DNA from: an uncultured Propionibacteriaceae bacterium
GTDB taxonomy: Bacteria > Actinomycetota > Actinomycetes > Propionibacteriales > Propionibacteriaceae
Direction: 5' to 3'
DNA: 19,163 bases
Assembly: GCA_938012815.1 (NCBI GenBank)
Contig: CALLVV010000043.1
Span: 1-19,163 of the forward strand
Shown here piece after piece: positions 7,436 through 14,641 of the stretch. Below the pieces are notes generated by a model that ran no database searches, was not told where the DNA came from, and worked only from the letters and a program-made list of their open reading frames with translations. The translations under genes were made by a program, and so were the position numbers. The stretch's first letter is position 1; the number at the start of each line of letters is the position of its first letter.

Positions 7436-8389
7436 CCAGCGCGCCCCCAAGGAGATCACCCCTATGGCGGCAAGGACCGCGAAGATGATCGCCAATCCCG
7501 CGTACTGGTCCGTGATCTCCATCGGAACCAGTTCGTAGCCCAAGTCGGAGGAGATCGCCTGGTAGATCTCGCTGAGTTCACCCGCAGACTCGGCCGAGAA
7601 CTTCTTGCCCCCGGAGTTCTCCGCGACGACGTAGAGCTCGTTATGGTCCACGGCCACCCGTTCCCGTCTGCCGTTGGTTTCGACGTAACCGTCCTGGGTC
7701 CCGTAGGCGATGGTGTAGATGGGGACCCCCAGCTGTTTCGACTGCTGAGCCGCCATGGCCGAGTCCCGCCCCAGGTTCGATGCACCGTCCGAGAGCAGCA
7801 CTATGGCGGCCGGGGCTGTCTCATCGGGATGGTCGGGATCCGGTGGCACCAGTTTCAGTGAATCGAGGCTGGTGTAGATCGCTTCACCGATTGCGGTGGA
7901 GGGAGCCATTTGAATGCCATCTATGGCTCGGTTCAACACGCCCCTGTCCACGGTCGGGGGAACGTTGACGCTGGCGGTTCCGGCGAAGGTGACCAACGCG
8001 ACGTTGAAACGCTCCGGGAGGCTCGCGATGAACTTCTTTGCCGATTCCTTCGCGGCTTCTAGCCGGTTGGGGGCCACGTCATCGGCCTCCATGGACCAGG
8101 AAACGTCTATCGTGACGACGATGGTGGCTCGATCCCGCGCCTGGCGGCCGTAATCCTTCGGCATCGCCCAAGCGATCACCAGCGATGCGAGGCTGAGCAA
8201 CGCCAACAGCACGGCGCCGTGACGTTTCCAGGCCGCGTCCTTGGGGATGACCAGCCTCAGCCGCGAGTTCGGGGTCCGCGACTGGGGGAGCCGGTTGGCC
8301 AGATACCAGTAGACCCCCGCGATGACGGGGATCAGCGCCAGGGCCCACAGACGGTTGGGCTGCATGAATTCGAGTACGAGCGTCGTCAT
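7430..8389 (-). CDS. VWA-domain membrane protein (BatA/BatB-like), second copy
   Basis: This 319-aa protein has two N-terminal membrane helices (about 13-30 and 58-76), a von Willebrand A domain outside or beside the membrane, and a C-terminal helix near 295-313. The metal-binding MIDAS residues are all present: DVSWS at 95-99, Thr165 in PSTAIGEA and Asp201 in LLSDGASN. Such proteins form complexes with MoxR ATPases and DUF58 proteins. It is the last gene of the minus-strand operon. The ATG at 8389 overlaps the upstream stop as ATGA and has GAGGTGG in front. A GTG at 8398 would add three residues. It is clearly a paralogue of the gene before it: both have RLEAAK, T-AIG, LSDG, YTIAYGT or FTIAYGT, and a GYV insert. 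Ligand unknown. Confidence 0.9.
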   Translation of the reverse strand: MTTLVLEFMQPNRLWALALIPVIAGVYWYLANRLPQSRTPNSRLRLVIPKDAAWKRHGAVLLALLSLASLVIAWAMPKDYGRQARDRATIVVTIDVSWSMEADDVAPNRLEAAKESAKKFIASLPERFNVALVTFAGTASVNVPPTVDRGVLNRAIDGIQMAPSTAIGEAIYTSLDSLKLVPPDPDHPDETAPAAIVLLSDGASNLGRDSAMAAQQSKQLGVPIYTIAYGTQDGYVETNGRRERVAVDHNELYVVAENSGGKKFSAESAGELSEIYQAISSDLGYELVPMEITDQYAGLAIIFAVLAAIGVISLGARWP

Positions 8390-9351
8390 CGGGGCCACCT
8401 CGCGGCCATCATCACAGCCCCCAGCGCGGCCACCACGGCGAAACCGAGTGCCCCGAACGCGTACTGCGCGGTCACGGGTCTCCTCACCTCTTCCGTTCCC
8501 ACCGATGAACCGATCTTTTTGTAGGCGTCCTTGAGACCATCCACGCTGTCAGCGGAAACCGACTCCCCGCCCGTGGTGGCTGAGACGGAACGAAGGACCT
8601 CGTTGTCCGGGGCAACGTTGTGTCTTTTCCCATCCAGATCAACGTAACCGTTCTCGGTTCCGTAGGCGATGGTGAACACCGGAACCCCGGCCTCCTGCAC
8701 GCGGCTCGCGCTTTCCGCGGGTTCCGTCCCTGAGGTGTTCCCGCCATCGCTCAGCATCACGATCATGCCTGGGGCGGGTTCGGAGTCAGACTCGGGGGCG
8801 GGAGCTTCACTGATGGCTTTGAGCGACTGGTCCAGCGCATCCCCGATTGCAGTGCCCTCCTTGAGTTCCAGGGTGTCGATGGCTCTGGTGAGCGCGCCCC
8901 GGTCCGTTGACGGGGGCATGACCACGGAGGGAGAACCGTTGAGTGAGACCAGGGCGACGTTGTAGGAATCGGGCAGCGCGTCCACGAACTGTTTCGCTGC
9001 GGCCTTGGCCGCTTCCAGCCGGTTCGGGTCCACGTCGGAGGCCTGCATGGAAAGCGATGTGTCTATCACCATGACCACGGTGGCCCGTTCCCGTGGGACC
9101 TTCTCCGTTCCGAGTGGCTGGGCCCAGGCCAGAGTCAGCGCCACCAGAGAGCACAGCGACATGAAAACGGCCAGGTGCCGAGTCCAGCGGCGCTGGGAAC
9201 CGATCACCCGGCCCAGCACCCCGGTGTTGGTGAAACGCAGCGATGTCCGCCCCTTGAGACGCATCAGCACCAGATAGGCGATGATGAGCGCGGGCAGAAC
9301 CAGCAGCGCCCACAGCCTTTCGGGGGTCTTGAAAGCCAACCAGTCCATCAT
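8386..9351 (-). CDS. VWA-domain membrane protein (BatA-like), first copy
   Basis: This 321-aa protein has membrane helices near residues 14-31 and 58-77, a von Willebrand A domain, and a C-terminal helix near 300-317. The MIDAS metal site is complete: DTSLS at 97-101, Thr167 in EGTAIGDAL and Asp202 in MLSDGGN. Its start codon overlaps the stop of the DUF58 gene (ATGA, 9348-9351), so translation is probably coupled. The family works with MoxR-type ATPases, probably binding a partner through the metal site; in other bacteria related clusters act in stress tolerance or in maturing envelope complexes. The particular role here is unknown. The next gene is a close-order paralogue. Confidence 0.9.
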   Translation of the reverse strand: MMDWLAFKTPERLWALLVLPALIIAYLVLMRLKGRTSLRFTNTGVLGRVIGSQRRWTRHLAVFMSLCSLVALTLAWAQPLGTEKVPRERATVVMVIDTSLSMQASDVDPNRLEAAKAAAKQFVDALPDSYNVALVSLNGSPSVVMPPSTDRGALTRAIDTLELKEGTAIGDALDQSLKAISEAPAPESDSEPAPGMIVMLSDGGNTSGTEPAESASRVQEAGVPVFTIAYGTENGYVDLDGKRHNVAPDNEVLRSVSATTGGESVSADSVDGLKDAYKKIGSSVGTEEVRRPVTAQYAFGALGFAVVAALGAVMMAARWPR

Positions 9352-10418
9352 CGGCTCACTCCCTGGGGCGGTGCGTGAAGGGCGCTGGCGACCCGCCGGT
9401 AGCCGAGGACGAATCGCGCGATGTCGGATACCCAGTCACGGTCCGTGCGCAGCTGGATGTGCCCCGCCCCCGCGCGCCTGAGCGCCACCTTGATGCGTTC
9501 ACGCTGCGCGCGGGAGGCGTCGTCCATCCGCTGGCGCGCGGCCGGGTCGGAGGTGTTGATGTAGCGCAGGAAGGAGGTTTCCGGGTCGCGGATCAGCATC
9601 TCCCCGACGTCGGGGAACTCCAGTTCGTGCCGGTCAACCACCTCGACGCACAGCACCTGGTTGCGAACCGCCAACCGCCTGATCGCCCGTTCCCAGGCCG
9701 GCGGCCGGTCAGGATCGAGCTCGGCCTCCCCCGCGGTCAGGAAATCCGAGACCACCACCCGCATGCCGCGGCGTCGCTGGGAGCGTGCCATCTGCTCAAT
9801 GCCGTCGACCAGTTCCAGGTCGCCGGGGGCGTTGTCGGGGACGATTGGTTCGGTGAGCATCTGCCGCAGCATCCCGTACAGGGCAGTCCGGCCCGAACGG
9901 GCGGGCAGCCGCTTGATGCGGTCAGGCAGCATCATGAGCCCGCCGAACCGGTCCCCCATCCGTTGGCTGAGGAAACCTATCGTCGCGATGGCCGCGATAC
10001 CCAGGTCGCGTTTGGTGATGCCCTCGGTCCCCCAGTTCATCGACGGGGTCACGTCGAGCAGCCCCCAGACCTCGAGCTCCCGGTCGGCCATGGTGTCGCG
10101 GACGTGGGGAACCGTGGTGCGTGCGGTGACGGCCCAGTCCATCATCCGGACATCGTCCTGGCCCGGCTGGTATGGGCGGGCGTCGTTCGTATCGGAGCCC
10201 GGTCCCGGGAGCAGACCCAGGTGATCTCCGTGCAGGAACCCCTCCAGGCGGCGTACGACGGTGAGTTCCAGGCGCCGCAGGGCGGCTTCCGGGGCCAGTT
10301 TGGTCAGCGGGATGGTAGGGCCGCTCGGTGTGCGCAGCACAGATGTGGCAGCCCCGGGATCGTGGGGCGCCTGAGCCGCGGGTGCGAAGGATGGGGAGGT
10401 CAAGGTTCCCTCAGGCAT
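9348..10418 (-). CDS. DUF58 domain protein of a MoxR operon
   Basis: This is a 356-aa protein. The DUF58 signature is ARPYQPGQDDVRMMDWAVTA at residues 80-99, a close relative of the usual D-x-R-x-Y-x-x-G-D-D-x-R-x-I-D-W. It is followed by a VWA-like strand with DVTPSM at 122-127. No membrane segment is predicted by eye, which sets it apart from membrane-bound DUF58 proteins. The first 40 residues are Pro/Ala-rich and probably disordered. The start ATG (10418) overlaps the moxR stop by 8 bases and the stop overlaps the next start, so the operon is tightly coupled. DUF58 proteins accompany MoxR ATPases and VWA proteins; the molecular role is not known. Confidence 0.9.
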   Translation of the reverse strand: MPEGTLTSPSFAPAAQAPHDPGAATSVLRTPSGPTIPLTKLAPEAALRRLELTVVRRLEGFLHGDHLGLLPGPGSDTNDARPYQPGQDDVRMMDWAVTARTTVPHVRDTMADRELEVWGLLDVTPSMNWGTEGITKRDLGIAAIATIGFLSQRMGDRFGGLMMLPDRIKRLPARSGRTALYGMLRQMLTEPIVPDNAPGDLELVDGIEQMARSQRRRGMRVVVSDFLTAGEAELDPDRPPAWERAIRRLAVRNQVLCVEVVDRHELEFPDVGEMLIRDPETSFLRYINTSDPAARQRMDDASRAQRERIKVALRRAGAGHIQLRTDRDWVSDIARFVLGYRRVASALHAPPQGVSR

Positions 10419-11472
10419 GACCGGGCTGGTAGCCGTGCTGCTGGTGACGCTGCTGGCGTGACTGGTCGTTCCACACCGGGGTGGGTGCCGGAACCATGGC
10501 CAGTATGCGATCCACCACGTCAGTGGTCATGACGTTGTCGGCCACCGCGTCGAAACCGAGCACGATGCGATGGGACATGACGTCGCGGGCCACCGCCTGC
10601 ACGTCGGTGGGAAGCACGTAGTCGCGGCCGTTGATCAGCGCGAGGGAACGCGACGCGGCCACCAGGCCGAGTGTGGCGCGGGGGGAACAACCGATCTGAA
10701 TCACCGGCTCCAGGTCCGGCATCCCGAAATCGGCAGGGTTCCGGGTGGCCAGCACGAGGCGCACGATGTACTCGCTGACCAGGTTGTGGACGAAAACCTT
10801 GGAGGCCATGTCCTGCAGGTGGAGCACCAGCCCGGGGTTCAGCACCTGCTCTGCCTGCGGAGGTTTGATGCTCATGCGCCTGAGGATCTCGAACTCCTCG
10901 TTGCCCTTCGGGTAGGGCACGTCCACCTTCACGAGGAAACGGTCCCGCTGCGCCTCGGGAAGCGGGTAGACGCCCTCGGACTCGACGGGGTTCTGGGTCG
11001 CGATCACGATGAACGGTTCGGGGGCCGGATAGGTCCTGCCGCCGATGGAAACCTGTTTCTCGGCCATCAGCTCGAGCATCGCGGACTGCACCTTCGCGGG
11101 CGCCCGGTTGATCTCGTCGGCCAGCACGAAGTTCACGAAAACCGGTCCGAGTTCGATCTCGAAGGATTCGGAGCTGGCGGAGTAGATGCGGGTTCCGACG
11201 ATGTCGGAAGGAACCAGGTCCGGGGTGAACTGCACTCGAGCGAAATCCCCTCCGACGACTGTCGCGAAGGAACGTACCGCCAAGGTTTTCGCCACGCCCG
11301 GTACGCCTTCTAGGAGGCAGTGGCCCTTCGCCAGAAGGGCCACCATCAACTGCTGGACCATGTGTTCCTGACCGACGATGACTCGCTGCACCTGGTTGAT
11401 CGCCACACCCAGGAGGCGGGCGGCGTCGGCGACGGTGGTGGGCAGGGATGGCTGCGCGCTGGGGGTAGTCAA
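10411..11472 (-). CDS. moxR: MoxR-family AAA+ ATPase
   Basis: This is a 353-aa AAA+ ATPase, thought to act as a chaperone that remodels or activates the partner VWA proteins. Walker A is GVPGVAKT at 56-63, Walker B FVLADE at 115-120, sensor 1 ATQN at 158-161, and the MoxR-typical stretch EGVYPLPEAQRDRF follows. I chose a TTG start at 11472 because AGGAG sits eight bases upstream and the product then matches family length. The frame stays open to 11793, with an ATG at 11574, but that extension is Arg/Pro-rich and overlaps the divergent gene. A TATCGT box at 11503-11508 on the minus strand could be the -10. First gene of moxR-DUF58-VWA-VWA. The short C-terminal tail is Gln/His-rich. Confidence 0.93.
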   Translation of the reverse strand: MTTPSAQPSLPTTVADAARLLGVAINQVQRVIVGQEHMVQQLMVALLAKGHCLLEGVPGVAKTLAVRSFATVVGGDFARVQFTPDLVPSDIVGTRIYSASSESFEIELGPVFVNFVLADEINRAPAKVQSAMLELMAEKQVSIGGRTYPAPEPFIVIATQNPVESEGVYPLPEAQRDRFLVKVDVPYPKGNEEFEILRRMSIKPPQAEQVLNPGLVLHLQDMASKVFVHNLVSEYIVRLVLATRNPADFGMPDLEPVIQIGCSPRATLGLVAASRSLALINGRDYVLPTDVQAVARDVMSHRIVLGFDAVADNVMTTDVVDRILAMVPAPTPVWNDQSRQQRHQQHGYQPGHA

Positions 11473-11502
11473 CTTGGAGTCTCCTTGAAACGATCGCGCA
11501 CC

Positions 11503-11508
11503 ACGATA
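11503..11508 (-). promoter_or_regulatory. Candidate -10 box for the moxR operon
   Basis: On the minus strand TATCGT fits TANNNT and lies about 30 bases before the TTG start of moxR, leaving room for the AGGAG site. The -35 is poor. The 110-bp gap between moxR and the divergent gene must hold both promoters. Confidence 0.3.
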
Positions 11509-11571
11509 CCGCGCCCGACGCGCAGGACCGAGATGCGATGCCTGGAGACGGAGGACCTCGCGATGTGATGT

Positions 11572-11577
11572 CATAGT
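11572..11577 (+). promoter_or_regulatory. Extended -10 box of a probably leaderless promoter (pseudokinase-like gene)
   Basis: CATAGT is preceded by TGT, giving an extended -10 (TG-n-CATAGT). It ends five bases before the ATG at 11583, and there is no ribosome binding site in that space, so the transcript probably starts at the start codon. Confidence 0.5.
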
Positions 11578-11582
11578 TCTTG

Positions 11583-12434
11583 ATGACTCAGCCACCAGAT
11601 CCCACACCCGAACACGCGGAGCACCACCCTCTCCTCCCGGAGGACCCGGTTCGCGTGGGCGATTTCTGGATCGACTCACGTCTCGCGGAGAGCCCAGCGG
11701 GTGTCGTCTACTGCGCGCACGCGGACGGCTCGGATCCGGTGATGCTGATCCACCTGCGCGACGGCGCCGCCTCGGATCCCGCTGCGCGGGCACGTTTCTC
11801 CGGCGAGATCAACGCCATGCACATCGACACCGTCGTGGCCCGCGGCGGCCAGGATCAGGACGAGGGGCGCATGGCGGTGCGTTTCCGGGACGAGGACGAC
11901 GACCCGATCGTCGCCTCCCACCGCCCCCTCGCCCCGTGGGTGGCCCTGGCCTTCTCCGGTTCCCCCAAGGCCGTGGCCGAGGCGCAACGGGTGCTCGCCG
12001 CCGTTGATCTCGTGCACACCCCCCAGCTCGGCTCCCCCGCGGGACCGGATTTCCAGATGCACTGGTGGCAGAACATCCGCCCGGGGACATGGCGAATGTG
12101 GCCGCTTCCCTGGCCGGGCCGCAAAGACCGGGCCGGCTGGCTCAGCCTGCTCACGTCCTTCCTGCTGATGCTGCTGATCGCCTCCGTCGCGGTGCTGTTG
12201 GCGATCCTGGTGTTCCAGAACCAGCAGAAGGTGTCCCCTCCCGCCCCCGTGCCAAGTTCCACATCCGCTTCCGGTGGCGGCTCCCCCAGCTCGTCCTCCG
12301 GGGAGCCGTCCTCAGGGGATTCGTCCTCGGGGGAACCCTCGGAACCAGAGAGCCGCAGCGACACCCCTTCGATGGAACAGCCCTCGGGTGACTCCTCGGG
12401 CCCGGGCAGCCCGAGTCCCGAACGCAAGTTGTAA
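11583..12434 (+). CDS. Single-pass membrane protein with degenerate kinase-like N-terminal region
   Basis: I do not recognise a named family for this 283-aa protein. Residues 24-75 read like the N-lobe of a bacterial Ser/Thr kinase: VGDFWIDSRLAESPAGVVY resembles the glycine-loop strand, PVMLIHLRD sits where the V-A-V-K strand would be, and ARARFSGEI resembles the helix-C start. The catalytic Lys is absent, the glycine loop has lost most glycines, and no HRD or DFG motif follows, so it cannot be an active kinase. A membrane helix spans about 186-211, with KDR on its inner side. The outer 70-residue tail is Ser/Gly/Pro/Glu-rich and includes three tandem 5-residue units. It is divergent from moxR, so a role with that operon is plausible but unproven. 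The start is ATG 11583; a TTG at 11580 is also in frame. Confidence 0.75.
   Translation: MTQPPDPTPEHAEHHPLLPEDPVRVGDFWIDSRLAESPAGVVYCAHADGSDPVMLIHLRDGAASDPAARARFSGEINAMHIDTVVARGGQDQDEGRMAVRFRDEDDDPIVASHRPLAPWVALAFSGSPKAVAEAQRVLAAVDLVHTPQLGSPAGPDFQMHWWQNIRPGTWRMWPLPWPGRKDRAGWLSLLTSFLLMLLIASVAVLLAILVFQNQQKVSPPAPVPSSTSASGGGSPSSSSGEPSSGDSSSGEPSEPESRSDTPSMEQPSGDSSGPGSPSPERKL
12294..12338 (+). repeat. Three tandem 15-bp units encoding SSGEP-like repeats
   Basis: TCCTCCGGGGAGCCG, TCCTCAGGGGATTCG and TCCTCGGGGGAACCC run head to tail in frame, coding SSGEP, SSGDS and SSGEP in the outer tail of the membrane protein. Such units can change number by slippage. Confidence 0.7.
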
Positions 12435-12511
12435 CCGGCCCTCTTCACATCTTTCGCATCCGGGGAACACAGGCAACGTACAAGTTGGCCCGGCTGAATG
12501 GTGATCGCCCT

Positions 12512-12525
12512 GAGGAGAAATCCTC
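12512..12525 (+). promoter_or_regulatory. Small GAAA-loop hairpin in the leader of the DUF4956-VTC operon
   Basis: GAGGA pairs with TCCTC around a GAAA tetraloop of the stable GNRA type, 24 bases before the DUF4956 start. The 115-bp gap 12435-12549 otherwise holds no gene. It must contain the end of the upstream transcript and the promoter of this operon, but I see no convincing -10/-35 pair. Role unknown. Confidence 0.35.
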
Positions 12526-12549
12526 TTCATCGATCAACAAGGCCAGAAC

Positions 12550-13122
12550 ATGCAATTCCTGCCCTACCTAGCCAACATCGCCGCGATCTGCTTCCTCGTC
12601 TTCGCCATCTACCTGCCACGGCACCACCGCCGTGATTTGGCGGTCGCCTACCTGGGCGTCAACGTCGGTGTCATGGCGGTTTCCATCGGGCTGCTGAACA
12701 GCGCCGTCGCGGCAGGGCTCGGCCTGGGCCTGTTCGGAGTACTGTCGATCATCCGGCTCCGGTCCGATGAACTGGCCCAGCACGAGGTGGCCTACTATTT
12801 CAGTTCGCTCGCGCTCGGTCTGCTGGGCGGGCTCGGAGGCTCCACCACCACCTACGCGACGATGGCTCTCATCGTGGTCGTCCTGGCTGTGGCCGACTCG
12901 GGCCGGTTCCGGGCGGGAGTCAAACGTGAGGTCGTCAACCTCGACCGGGCGATCACCGATCCCGAGGAACTCCGCTACGAACTGGCGACCCGTCTTGGGG
13001 CCCGTGTGCTCGGGGTGAACGTCCAGCGACTCGACTTCGTCACCGACACCACCCTTGTCGAGGTTCGCTACGCCCCGGGAGCCTGTCTCCCGGTCACCGA
13101 GAAGGTGGAGGTGCTGCGATGA
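12550..13122 (+). CDS. DUF4956 family membrane protein
   Basis: This 190-aa protein has four or so membrane helices in its first 117 residues (about 5-22, 30-48, 50-67 and 80-116) and a soluble C-terminal domain from about 120. The segment GLFGVLSIIRLRSDEL and the strand pattern after VNLDRA identify it as DUF4956, as I recall the family. These proteins are nearly always encoded beside VTC-domain proteins, as here, where the VTC gene start overlaps this stop (ATGA at 13119-13122). A role as membrane partner or channel for a polyphosphate-type product is a guess from that pairing. A weak AAGG ribosome site lies 7 bases before the ATG. Confidence 0.85.
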   Translation: MQFLPYLANIAAICFLVFAIYLPRHHRRDLAVAYLGVNVGVMAVSIGLLNSAVAAGLGLGLFGVLSIIRLRSDELAQHEVAYYFSSLALGLLGGLGGSTTTYATMALIVVVLAVADSGRFRAGVKREVVNLDRAITDPEELRYELATRLGARVLGVNVQRLDFVTDTTLVEVRYAPGACLPVTEKVEVLR

Positions 13123-13856
13123 GCCTGAGCGACCTCGCCCCGGTTCACCTCGACGAACTCAACGCAGCCGCGGAGTTCATGAGCCGGGTGGACCGCAAGT
13201 ATCCGCTGCACCAGCGCACCGCCGAGGCGATACTCGATTGCCTGCCGACCGGCACCAGGGTCCTAGACATTGGAGGAAGAACGGAATTCGGGTACGCATC
13301 CGTCTACTTCGACACCACGGCACGCGACTCCTATCTGCTGGCAGCGAGGGGCCGCCCGCACCGGTTCAAGGTGAGGGTCCGCCACTACCGGGACTCGGGC
13401 GAGGCTTTCCTGGAGGTCAAGACCCGGCGCAGCGGAAACACCGTCAAGGAACGCATCCCCCACGATCCTTCCACACTGTTCGAGATCGCGCCCGAACAGT
13501 ACGGCTTCATCAGCGGCCGCCTCGCCGCCGCGGGGATCCGCGGCATTCGCCCGCAGTGGCTGGGACCGAGCCTGGAAACCAGTTACCTGCGCACCACGCT
13601 GCTCGCCGCCGACGGCCGGGCCCGGCTCACCCTGGACCGGGAACTCGTCTGGACGAAGAACGGCCACAGCCTGCGGGCTCCCCGGCTGGCGATCATCGAG
13701 ACCAAGGCGGGGCCGGCCCCCAGCTCCGCGGACCGGACCCTCTGGTACCACGGCTACCGCCCGCAACGGATCTCCAAATACGCCACCGGCCTCGCCGCCC
13801 TGCACCCCGAACTGCCCGCGAACCGCTGGCGCCGGGTCCTGAACCGACACTTCTGA
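13119..13856 (+). CDS. VTC-domain protein (polyphosphate polymerase-like)
   Basis: This is a 245-aa soluble protein with the CYTH-like VTC fold, related to the catalytic part of yeast Vtc4, which makes polyphosphate from ATP. The charged tunnel strands are visible in order: RVDRKY at 23-28, FKVRVRHY at 83-90, FLEVKTR at 97-103, YLRTTL at 156-161, LTLDREL at 170-176, IETKAG at 193-198 and RISKYATG at 217-224. These supply the Arg/Lys for phosphate and the Glu for metal. GGAGG lies upstream of the ATG, which overlaps the DUF4956 stop. Bacterial homologues have been proposed to act in envelope or carbohydrate-linked roles too, so polyphosphate synthesis here is not certain. The downstream partner gene is a pseudogene. 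Confidence 0.88.
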   Translation: MSLSDLAPVHLDELNAAAEFMSRVDRKYPLHQRTAEAILDCLPTGTRVLDIGGRTEFGYASVYFDTTARDSYLLAARGRPHRFKVRVRHYRDSGEAFLEVKTRRSGNTVKERIPHDPSTLFEIAPEQYGFISGRLAAAGIRGIRPQWLGPSLETSYLRTTLLAADGRARLTLDRELVWTKNGHSLRAPRLAIIETKAGPAPSSADRTLWYHGYRPQRISKYATGLAALHPELPANRWRRVLNRHF

Positions 13857-14613
13857 CCAACAAGACCACCGAAGGACCGACTCCGCGGGAACCTACCGCC
13901 TGGCCGGTTCCCTGACGGGGCAGGTGATCGACAACGCCGGCTCCCGGGACGTGAAGCTGATCCTGAACGGCGTCGAGCTGACCAATCCGTCGGGTTCCCC
14001 GATGGTCGTCACGGCCGCGGACGAGGTGACCCTGATCCTCGCCGACGGCACCGGGAACACGATTTCCGACGTGGACGCCTACGTGGACACCTCCGGTGAG
14101 GCCCCGTCGTCGGCCATTGGCTCGGCCAGCGACCTCAGCATCGCCGGGAGCGGCTCGCTGAGCGTCACGGGAAACAACAACGACGCGATCAACTCCGCGG
14201 ACGGGCTCGATTCCAACGCGGCCGAGACGATCTCGGGGGTAGCGTCGTGATCCTCGGACCCACCATGGGGGAAACGGCTCGGTCGACGTCAGTCGGGGTT
14301 GACCATCACCGGCGGTGAGCTGTGGGCGATCGGGGCCTCCGGCATGGCCGAATCCCCCTCAGAAAATTCCACCCAGGCGTCCGTGTTCACGAACCTGAGC
14401 GGTAGCTCCACCGGTGAGGTCTCCGTCGCGGATTCCAGCGGGAACGTGATAGCCACCCAGGCCTCCTCCAAGCAGTACTCCTCGGTGCTGTACTCCGGCC
14501 CCTCCATTTCGGCGGAGAGCACCTACGAGATCCTGCTGGGCGGCACATCGGCAGACACCGTGTCGGCCAACCACTATGCGACCGGCATGGGCGGCGACCA
14601 GCCCGGCAGGTGA
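13857..14613 (+). pseudogene. Decayed Cthe_2159/DUF4353-type carbohydrate-binding beta-helix protein
   Basis: The remnant starts in mid-domain: from 13879 the frame reads GTYRLAGSLTGQV, VKLILNGVELTNPSG, VTLILADGTGNT and LSIAGSGSLSVTGNNNDAI, the N-terminal beta-strand ladder of the family. No signal peptide or ribosome site precedes it; the VTC stop is 22 bases away, so the 5' end seems deleted. At about 14200 it jumps from the early ladder (NDAINSAD) to the late part (GLDSN), so many coils appear lost. The frame then shifts three times, each as if one base were missing: within the G run 14235-14239, within 14267-14271, and within 14295-14300. After that LTITGGELWAIGASGMAE and the C-terminal domain run to the stop at 14611. 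The three losses total three bases, so the start and end share a frame. The intact protein would be secreted and bind polysaccharide. Family assignment is from memory of the motifs. Confidence 0.8.
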
Positions 14614-14614
14614 C

Positions 14615-14630
14615 ACCGGTGAACACCGGT
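14615..14630. promoter_or_regulatory. Perfect 16-bp inverted repeat touching the HAD gene -10 box
   Basis: ACCGGTG-AA-CACCGGT is a perfect inverted repeat with 7-bp arms. It starts just after the pseudogene stop and its last base is the first base of the TAGCCT -10 box. The position fits an operator that would block RNA polymerase; it is too tight to be a usual terminator. No adjacent regulator gene is seen. Confidence 0.4.
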
Positions 14631-14635
14631 AGCCT
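14630..14635 (+). promoter_or_regulatory. -10 box of a probably leaderless promoter (HAD phosphatase)
   Basis: TAGCCT fits TANNNT and ends six bases before the ATG at 14642, with no ribosome binding site between. This is the same spacing as at 5562, one base more than at 11572. Confidence 0.45.
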
Positions 14636-14641
14636 GATGGC

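Noticed and set aside
9375..10532. A 385-codon open frame on the plus strand opposite the DUF58 gene
   Set aside because: It is a shadow of the DUF58 and moxR genes, which carry recognisable motifs; the frame shows none.
11473..11793. Long N-terminal extension of MoxR, including an ATG at 11574
   Set aside because: The extension is Arg/Pro-rich, overlaps the divergent gene and its promoter, and lacks a ribosome site, while TTG 11472 has AGGAG at proper distance.
12463..12485. GGAAC and GTT spaced like an ECF sigma factor promoter before the DUF4956 gene
   Set aside because: The spacing (15) is short and the motifs are too brief to separate from chance in this sequence.
13055..13915. 286-codon plus-strand frame overlapping the VTC gene
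   Set aside because: It is an Arg/Pro-rich shadow in another frame; the VTC frame carries all conserved family residues.
13924..14250. A separate 108-aa gene starting with GTG at 13924
   Set aside because: The frame is homologous to the middle of a longer family, continues upstream of the GTG, has no ribosome site, and ends at a frameshift; it is part of the pseudogene.
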